A stretch of DNA of 64,000 nt from assembly GCA_001972305.1 (NCBI GenBank), contig BDDD01002684.1, positions 364,625-428,624 on the forward strand. The letters are read 5' to 3'. Positions 56,696 to 64,000 of the stretch are shown here, one piece after another; the first letter of the stretch is position 1, and each line of letters starts with the position of its first letter. The notes below the pieces were generated by a model, which saw only the letters and a list, made by a program, of their open reading frames with translations, was not told the DNA's origin and did not search any database. Source of the DNA: Cephalotus follicularis. Lineage: Eukaryota > Streptophyta > Magnoliopsida > Oxalidales > Cephalotaceae. The position numbers and the translations under genes are program-made.

Positions 56696-58885
56696 GTAAG
56701 TTGTTACTTGTTCTTCTTATCTTCTTATGCGAACATGTTCTTGTACTCTCTATCTCTATCTAAGTTCATTTATTTCATCTTATATCGACAATGTACACCT
56801 CCATAGTAGTGTGGAAGAGAGAGTGTGTTTGGTAATGTAGTGCATAAACTGTTTTGTTGTGCTATAGTTGAAAATGTGTGGTAAAATAATATCAGAAGTG
56901 TCGTGAGTGACCAAATATAGTAATTTGTTTGGTAATCAGAAGTGTCATGACTGACCAAATATATGTGTTTGGTAATCATGTACAAGAAAGTGTTGTGTAA
57001 AATGACAGAAATTGACATGAATTTAAAAGTAGATATCCTTTTAAGTGTTTAATAATGGTGCTATACCAATTTTGTTTTGCGGTTCATATCCATAACATTA
57101 ACAAGTAATATATTTTACTGTTTGTTTGGTGATTTATCACATTCTAATAATTAATCTGGACATTATAATTATTATTAGTATCTATACTTATTTAAATGAA
57201 TAAAGTATTTGATAACAAAGATATACCTAAAGTAGTGTCAAAGTTGCAAAAGGGTGTTTTGTAATAGTATAAGGCTGAATTACATGATGAACTCTAACTT
57301 GGGGTTATCTAAGAGACAGTGACACCCCAAGCCCCCGTATTCTTGGACACAGATATTCCTTGGGACATGTTTTGGCTATCACATGGAGCCACATTGTATT
57401 ATAAAGGAGCAAGTCAAATATTGACAATTTTGATATACATTTATAAAATGAATGAGTATTTATTCATTTATTTATCAATGTGTCTCCTTCTTAGACTGCC
57501 CTAATTTTTCAAGATTTGTGGAGTGTGTTTGTGATTCAGTCCTAGTCTTCATCCACAATTACAACTCTCTCCACTATTAAGCTATCAATCTACCGATTTA
57601 TTGCTCAAATTTACACCCTTTCTAGTGATGGAGTTAAAAAGATGCAGTAGAATAATATTCATCTTTCTTTTTAAGTAACAAGAAACTATTCCAAACATCT
57701 GTCAAATTTGACAAGTGATTACACAATAAACATTAAAATTATATCCTTTTAAGGTGTGTTTTGTTCAAGTTTTCATTTTCAGTGGAATGAAATTATATTT
57801 TTCAATATCTCATTTTTTCATATTAGGATGCCCCCAATTTTGGATTGAACAACATTCTCATGTTTCATAGAAATATTTAAGTCATATCAGAATCACATTC
57901 CTCTGCATTTTTTCTACTGAAATGACTATCTATCTCACATTTGCTGGATATTAAATATCTGTCTACTTTAAATATTTGAGAGAGTCCCCCTCCTTACAAA
58001 AATGCTGTTGAGATGGACTTTAAGTTTTATCATGGTATCAAAGTTAGATTATTGCTAAACCTGAAGGATTATAAATAACTTGGCTAGCATCAATCTGAAC
58101 ATTATTTTCTTTCAACGTTTTTAACGAATAGTTTATTTTGTATCAATCACGGAACACTTACATTTTTAACACTATTCCTCACCACAACTCTTAAGGCCTA
58201 AATGTGCATTACCAAATGGTGATGCATAAAAAGAAGCATGGAGGTTGAAAATATAAGTTGTGTAAATGATGATATTACCCTCAACTTATGGAGTAACCTC
58301 ATTTTAGGTTGGATAAGGTTGTGTTATCTTTTTTGTGCAAAATATTTGGGGCAAGCTATTTTGTCTTCTGCTTTATTTTTGGTGCTTCTATTGTATACGC
58401 ATTATATGCTGAGGTAGCATCCCTTAGTTTTTGGTGGCCAATGAATGCATCTTACTCATCAAAAGATAATACTAGTTTTTCTGTTTTAATGCAAAAAAAA
58501 ATTTCAATTAGTGGCGCCTACCATGTGTGTCTAAACACTTCATCCTTAAGTAATTGAAATAAATATCACCTGAATCTCAATTGCAAAGCCTAATCTATCA
58601 ATATTTTTTGTTGTCTATTTCCTGTGTTGGGTACATTGTATGTGATAAGTTACGCACTTGACCTGTTATTCCATACCTAATTCAGGACCCTTTGCTGGCT
58701 ATATGTGGTTTTAGCCAATTTGTGACCAAGTTTTGAAAGATGGACCTCTAAATATGGCTTCTCAACTGTGTTGGTGCCGTTGCTTCACTGAACTGGTTTC
58801 TTTTTCTTTTCTGATTTTTCAGAACTTTGTAGGTTATTCAGTTCTACAAAAGGAACTATATTGGAGCATGATGGTGGTATGGAGC
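56696..58885. other. AT-rich region, origin unknown
   Basis: This begins as the intron after the AGO-like exon. No further AGO exon, CACTA terminus or transposon ORF is recognised. At the right end a polypyrimidine tract and acceptor (58800-58820, CTTTTCTGATTTTTCAG) precede an open stretch LCRLFSSTKGTILEHDGGME that is cut by the gypsy LTR at 58886; it could be an exon of an unidentified gene. Confidence 0.4.
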
Positions 58886-59631
58886 TGTCACACCCCGTTC
58901 CCATAACAACAATAAAAGTGGTAGCAATCAACATATACATCCGGCTTATACAATTTACCATAAATTTAAAACTTTCCATATCCATCAACAACTTGCGGAA
59001 GCACATAAAATAAGCCGAAATATAACATAGCATGCAACCCATACTACATGCTGCAACAGTAACATCATCACAGTTAACTGCCCTCAAACGGAGCGTGAAC
59101 AAATATCATTATTACAATCATTCGTTTATTACAAAATTGCATAAACATTTCCTGAAAAGTAACCAACATAAAACTCCACATTGCTCCTCGGGGCCCAACA
59201 GCAACCAACGGCTACATCAACCTGAAACACACAGCAGTTGTAGGGGGTTAGCCTTTGTCCTCACTCGGCAAAACCATAAGAGCGATCCATGGTCACAGAT
59301 AAAACATGTCATGATATGAATGCACAATGATGCAGTACATACTATATCTCGATGCATGTCATGTATGAATGCACAGTGATGCAGTACAGTATATACATAT
59401 ATGTATCTATATATGCATATTCACAGTAAAGGAGCAACCCGTTAGGGCTACACCAACACAATCACGGTTAACAATATCACAAAAGCACAAGTAGCCAACT
59501 ATTTCTCAGGTCTCTAAGGACCCATCACTTGACAACAACGATCAGCCACGTCCCAAAGGACAACACTATACTCAATCAGGCATGTCATAGCAGACAATCA
59601 ATACACTCAATGCAAACAATTGTTCCCATTA

Positions 59632-59890
59632 CTGGCACGATGACGAGTAACAACACTCAGAACACACTACGATACAAGCACAGCGACAAGTACCAACACT
59701 TCCCCACTAACGGCAACACTCACGATACTAGCACGGCGGCTAAGTACCAACATTACCCCGCTAGAGGCAACACTCAAACACAATCAATACAATAACATCC
59801 ACGTTACTAGCACGGCGGCTAAATAACAACAATCAATCAATCAGTACACGATAACGATACTAGCACGACGGCTAAGTACCAACACTCGAC
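59632..59890. repeat. ACTAGCACGGCGGCTAAGTA repeats
   Basis: Five imperfect units with core TACTAGCACGGCGGCTAAGT followed by ACCAACACT. They occupy the same place in the LTR as the unrelated minisatellite 53640-53990 in the related solo LTR. Confidence 0.75.
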
Positions 59891-60611
59891 ACAGTCACAA
59901 TAATGGTGCAAACACAGCACCCACAATGCCACCCAAGTAGTTTATAAAATAAAAACTTGATCAAAACATCTCGTTCAAAACACTGCAATCCGTTTCCAAA
60001 ATATTTAAAGTATAAATACTTCCGACATATATATAATTGTCAAAACATATATATAACACTTCATTTCCCAAGTAAGTTATGATTCATAAAATACTTGCAA
60101 CAATACATTTCACTTCGAACATTTCAAGTTATTTATAGATATAAATACTTGCAACATATATATTTGTCAAAATATATATATAACGATCACTTTCCCAAAC
60201 TCAAGTATCAAAATACTTGTAACAATACACTTTAGTAAAACCCGGCTATTTGAACTACAATCAAATACCTCAAAATACATATTTGTATATCAGTTTCGCA
60301 ATATCTCGAAAGCCATTTTCGCAATCCTTTTGGAAACCATTTCCAAACAAGTAATGATTTTAGTAAACCATTCACACTTTCACGAGGTTTTGGAAGTTAC
60401 TTTCACAATCTTTCGAGAATATATATATATATCTCAAAACGTACATTTCACATAAAATAATGATTTATGTAAATCACATTTGCACTTCCAAAAAGGGGTA
60501 AAACGTTTCACAATCCTCAATAACCAACTCGAAATACAATTTAACACAGTACGATATGCACACATATGCTCACAATGCAAAATGGTTCCAACAATCGATC
60601 GTTTCTCACTG

Positions 60612-61080
60612 ACAGTCGGTTGTTCTCCTTCAACAGTCGACTGTCCCTTAACCACCAGTCGGCAGTCCCATACCAACAGCCGGCTACCCTCCTCGGCAGT
60701 CGGCTGGTCCTCTCCAGGCAGTCAGCTGTCCCATACCAACAGTCGGCTGCCCTCCTCGGCAGTCGGCTGTTCCTCTCCAGGCAGTCGGCTGGTCCAAAAC
60801 AATACACATTCCCTGCTGCCACCTGTCCCAGCATTCCTGGTAGGGTGACACGTGGACAGTCGGCTGTTACCCAAAAAAGTCGGCTGGACCACCACACAGT
60901 CACCTACCTTCATGGCAGTCGGCTACACCATCAACAGGAAGAAACCTGCAATTCCAGGCACAAACAGTCGACTGGCTCCAATCCCCAGTCGGCTGTTCTC
61001 CTCGGACAGTCGACTGTTACCCACAAACAGTAGACTACTAGCCTTGGACAGTCGGCTGTCCTCCCTGGACAGTCGACTGC
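60612..61080. repeat. CAGTCGGCTG array, largest in the window
   Basis: About 22 units of CAGTCGGCTG or CAGTCGACTG with unrelated spacers, partly duplicated as a block (ACCAACAGTCGGCTGCCCTC near 60676 and 60737). Long ORFs such as 60566-61033 (SRL and QSA repeats) are array translations. Confidence 0.9.
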
Positions 61081-61633
61081 CCCCACGGGCAGTGCCCAAA
61101 AACAGCAGCAAAACACACACTTCAATCCGCATTTAAACCATTCAAAACCACAAACACTATAACCACAACACATATTCAGGCTTCTATCACAATATCACTT
61201 ATGCATCTCACCCATAACATCATTATAAATGACTTTGAATCACAAATATAGCTTTCCCCTACCTTAGAACTCCAAGTTAGGAGTTGCAATCCACCTCTTT
61301 AAGTCCTAGATCCGAGGTCCTCGCACCTCCAACACGTCCACCAACCTCCCACTGGTTCGGTTCCTCCACTGGTCCGAGCCTCCAAGCTACGGTTCAACAC
61401 CAAGCTCCGTATGTCCACAACACACACACACACTTTCACTCTCAAACTCACCTTCAAACACACTTGAATCACAGAGGAAGATGGAGATTGAGGAGAGGAA
61501 GTTGTGTTTTTATCAAGGAGACCCGGCCCCTCTCTCTGCCTTGTCCACAAAATGCCAAAACATCCCCTTTTTCTCTTTTAAAGGCTGACAGCACGTGGCT
61601 GTCTGGTGCATGGCTGTTGGCTGCCATGGCTTG

Positions 61634-61745
61634 GCAGTCGACTATTTCTGCCGACACTCAAAATAGCCGGCTGCCTCCTCACAGCAGCTGGCTGCCACCT
61701 TCACCAGGAAAGTCCAGTCGGCTGCCTTCCTGTGGCAGTCGGCTG
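61634..61745. repeat. CAGYCGGCTG array in U3
   Basis: About five units (CAGTCGACTA, AGCCGGCTGC, CAGCTGGCTG, CAGTCGGCTG twice) lie 145-255 bases from the transcriptional start of the LTR and upstream of the G-box. Confidence 0.85.
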
Positions 61746-61890
61746 CCCCCTGCACCGAAAGCACACTAACACACTTTTTCTTGTAACTTTCATCACACCA
61801 AGGGGAAAAACACAATTCTCATTAATTCCACATATAAAATTACATTTAAAAATGCAATATTACACCTTAACGAAAATCCCGGGCGTTACA

Positions 61891-61907
61891 TCCACCCCTC
61901 CTTCAAG
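61891..61907 (-). promoter_or_regulatory. Polypurine tract
   Basis: The minus strand reads CTTGAAGGAGGGGTGGA directly before the LTR start TGTAACGCCCGGG. It is the same as at 29791-29807. Confidence 0.85.
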
Positions 61908-62181
61908 GAATTTCATCCTCAAAATTAAAACAACACCAAGGCAAAAGGGAACAACGCTCTCGCATTTTCTCTTTCGCTATCCCTCGTCTGTCCACGGCCA
62001 CAGCCGGATATGGTTCCTTTCTGCTTACAACCCTTACAAGGAGTTGGTCCTCCCCAAACAGTTTACTTACAACACAAACCGTCCGTAAACTCAGAACAAC
62101 TCTTATTGGTAACAACAAGTCACTTACAAAAGCAAAAGAAAACAAACTCATGCTCAAAACAAAAGTAAGGACTGTTACCTC

Positions 62182-63381
62182 ACATGATGCCTTTGCTAGT
62201 GTCCCTTCGCTGCGAAGGCCCAGCTGCAGCGCCACTACCGCCAGTAGGTCCTGCGGTTACTGCCATAGAAATCTCTAGACAATCCCTCACCAAGTGACCA
62301 TATGCTCCACACTTCATACACAACCCTTTCTTTACCCGACAATCCTTCACTTGATGACCGGTACGACTACAGTGGAAACAAACTCCAGGCTTTACATTAC
62401 TCCCCTGACTAGGAGTTCCTTGGGTGGCAATCTGCTGAGACTGGTTCTCAGACGATTTGGCGGAGAATCACTGCCTTGCCATTGTGATGACGCTGGCCTG
62501 AACTGAGTAGGACCTTGTTTACTCTGCTGTCTATGAGCCCTTTCAGCACGGTCTTCATTTGAGATACTCTCTAACAACCTTGCCTTCTGAGCGACTTCCA
62601 CAAAAGTCCCCAGTTCCATAACCCTGATCCATGACCGAAGATCCGATCGCAGACCTTTCAAAAACCTCCGTATCTTTTTACCATCATCAGCTACCAGATA
62701 AGGGGAATGCCTGGCTAGCTCCATGAACCTTGCTGTATACTCTGCCACAGTCATCTCTCCTTGACGTAGCTCCAGGAGCTCTGTCTCTCTTCGTTCTTGC
62801 TCAAGTCGAGGCACATAAGCATCGAGGAACTCCTTCCGGAACCCCTCCCAAGTACAACCGAGCCCAGTTGACCCCCACTTTGACTTGACCATCTCCCACC
62901 AGTGGATGGCCTCGCCCCATAAACGGTACACAACAAACTTTAGTTTCTGGTTATCTGTACAGTTCATCACATCAAAGATCTTTTCTAGATCCTGCAACCA
63001 CCTCTCAGCAATGGTAGCATCCAATTCTCCTCTGAAACTCGGTGGACTCTGCCTCATGAACCTCTCAAGGTCCCTCCCAAACTGATTACCGTCATCGTAT
63101 GCACCCTGAGACAGAGCCATGTACTGAGGCTGAGCCTGGGCGTACAGTCGCCGCATCTCCTCCATATTTGCTGCATTAGCAGCCATCTGTTGCTGATAAG
63201 CAGCCATCTGCTGCTGGAAGAAATCAGCGATACGATCCAACGGATCTCTCACCCCGGGTGCTGCCTCCGGCACATTCACATTAGCGGCTCCCCGTGGAAC
63301 ATCATCCATAGGATCCCCTCTAACATTCATTCCCTCGGGAACATTCTCGTTAACAAACCCACGCCTTCCGCGTTTCTCCAA
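62182..63381 (-). pseudogene. Gypsy gag with two CCHC knuckles, one frameshift
   Basis: From ATG 63381 (MEKRGRRGFVNENVPEGMNV) a Gln/Ala-rich helix (QQQMAAYQQQMAANAANMEE) precedes the gag domain: AERWLQDLEKIFDVMNC, YRLWGEAIHWWEMVKSKW, LRQGEMTVAEYTARFMELAR and FLKGLRSDLRSWIRVMEL. Near 62460 a one-base loss diverts the frame to a stop at 62392. The other frame still encodes two intact knuckles, CFHCSRTGHQVKDC and CMKCGAYGHLVRDC, and ends SQRRDTSKGIM at about 62182. In the related element 28086-33760 the same RRDT..KGI leads into protease, so the pol deletion starts exactly here. Confidence 0.92.
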
Positions 63382-63490
63382 CCGTCCATCTTGTTCCTAT
63401 ATGGAAAAGATATCATTAGTAGTCATCTCAAGGAAACAAATTCGTTAATGGCCAAGGAACTTATCCAAGCTAAGCATATAAATGGATATA

Positions 63491-63503
63491 TGCTCTGATA
63501 CCA
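63491..63503 (-). promoter_or_regulatory. Primer binding site
   Basis: TGGTATCAGAGCA on the minus strand, four bases after the LTR end GTGTGACA, complementary to initiator Met tRNA. Confidence 0.9.
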
Positions 63504-63507
63504 CTGT

Positions 63508-64000
63508 TGTCACACCCCGTTCCCATAACAACAATAAAAGTGGTAGCAATCAACATATACATCCGGCTTATACAATTTACCATAAATTTAAAACTTTCCA
63601 TATCCATCAACAACTTGCGGAAGCACATAAAATAAGCCGAAATATAACATAGCATGCATCCCATACTACATGCTGCAACAGCAACATCATCACAGTTAAC
63701 TGCCCTCAAACGGAGCGTGAACAAATATCATTATTACAATCATTCGTTTATTACAAAATTCCATAAACATTTCCTCAAAAGTACGCAACATAAAACTCCA
63801 CATTGCTCCTCAGGGCCCAACAGCAACCAACGGCTGCATCAACCTGAAACACACTGCAGTTGTAGGGGTTTAGCCTTTGTCCTCACTCGGCAAAACCATA
63901 AGAGCAATCTAGGGTCAAAGATAAAACATGTCATGATATGAATGCACAATGATGCAGTACATACTATATCTCGATGCATATATATATATATATATATATA
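63508..64000 (-). repeat. 5' LTR of gag-only gypsy element, cut by window end
   Basis: Starts TGTCACACCCCG and follows 58886-59350 nearly base for base. It ends in a (TA)n run (63977-64000) where the other LTR reads TGTCATGTATG, so a microsatellite has expanded or assembly is unsure here. Confidence 0.9.

Larger units (their letters stand above)
59222..61262 (-). other. Putative LTR intron
   Basis: The donor is CTAAG|GTAGGGG at 61262. The branch point CTAAC (59247-59251) lies 25 bases before the acceptor TTTCAG|GTTGATG at 59222, with TGTGTGTTTCAG as the tract. Length is 2041 bases. The other LTR copy (63508 on) has the same acceptor with CTAAA in place of CTAAC. Confidence 0.45.
58886..61890 (-). 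repeat. 3' LTR of gag-only gypsy element (3.0 kb)
   Basis: The edges are TGTCACACCCCG and GGGCGTTACA. It contains a tandem slot (59632-59890), a long CAGTCGGCTG array (60612-61080), a putative intron, a U3 array (61634-61745), and on the minus strand a G-box CACGTG (61592-61597) next to TTTAAAAG (about 61577-61584). Confidence 0.9.
58886..64000 (-). mobile_element. Gypsy element reduced to gag (TR-GAG-like)
   Basis: It has a complete 3' LTR (58886-61890), polypurine tract, an internal region of only 1.6 kb coding for gag, primer site and the start of the 5' LTR (63508 to window end). The two LTRs differ at few positions over the 490 bases visible, so it inserted recently. Pol is missing from just after the gag zinc knuckles. 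It would need proteins of a related autonomous element. Confidence 0.88.

Noticed and set aside
60612..61080. CRISPR-like array of short palindromic repeats
   Set aside because: Units are only 10 bases, spacing is irregular (about 8-40 bases), spacers are unrelated in length, no cas genes exist and the sequence is a plant LTR.

Overview
The window is plant nuclear heterochromatin. There is no bacterial gene organisation, all recognisable coding sequence is transposon-derived, primer sites match plant initiator-Met tRNA, CACTA, hAT, SIRE-type copia and Tekay-like gypsy elements are nested in one another, and one piece resembles a plant ARGONAUTE gene. A flowering plant is certain; I cannot name the species. 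I see no intact host gene.

Layout. 1-3683: gag, primer site and a 3 kb LTR of a minus-strand gypsy element. 3684-7660: 3' part of a minus-strand SIRE-type copia element (LTR, polypurine tract, a third ORF and an apparent internal promoter), invaded by a plus-strand gypsy LTR. 7979-10957: broken hAT transposase, a copia LTR scrap and a hAT-like terminus sitting in a copia pol scrap. 11136-25952: decayed gypsy elements, partly in inverted orientation (LTRs 11705-13548, 17819-20458, 20700-22296), holding a 5S rRNA-like sequence and a solo LTR with perfect target duplication (22436-25013). 25953-56275 or beyond: one CACTA element, with its 5' tip at 25953, transposase at 44948-48309 and second gene at 48493-56275. 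It was later interrupted by a deleted gypsy element (28086-33760, duplication ATAAC), a nearly intact copia element (35414-44418), a truncated LTR (49450-51832) and a solo LTR (52758-56033, duplication GTGTT). Directly behind the second CACTA gene lies an AGO10-like fragment (56317-56695). 58886-64000: a gypsy derivative that kept only gag between two near-identical LTRs.

Three patterns cross element boundaries. First, many LTRs carry arrays of short palindromes built on the core GTCGAC with family-specific flanks (CAG-YCGR-CTG, GCGTYGACGC or AAAGACGTCGAYGTCTTT, GAGTCGACTC). In the copia element the array lies just upstream of a TATA box. Second, two different SIRE-type copia elements repeat their own motif class a second time directly in front of ORF3, followed by TATA-like and pyrimidine-rich sequence, which looks like an internal promoter for ORF3. 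Third, four gypsy LTRs share a splice donor (AG|GTAGGGG) and a CTAAC branch point with CAG acceptor, outlining an intron of 0.5-2 kb inside the LTR; the second palindrome array or a hypervariable tandem repeat falls inside it.

Almost all genes are broken, many by in-frame stops that look like CGA to TGA or TGG to TGA changes, as expected for methylated repeats. The copia element 35414-44418 and the gag-only gypsy element 58886-64000 look youngest.
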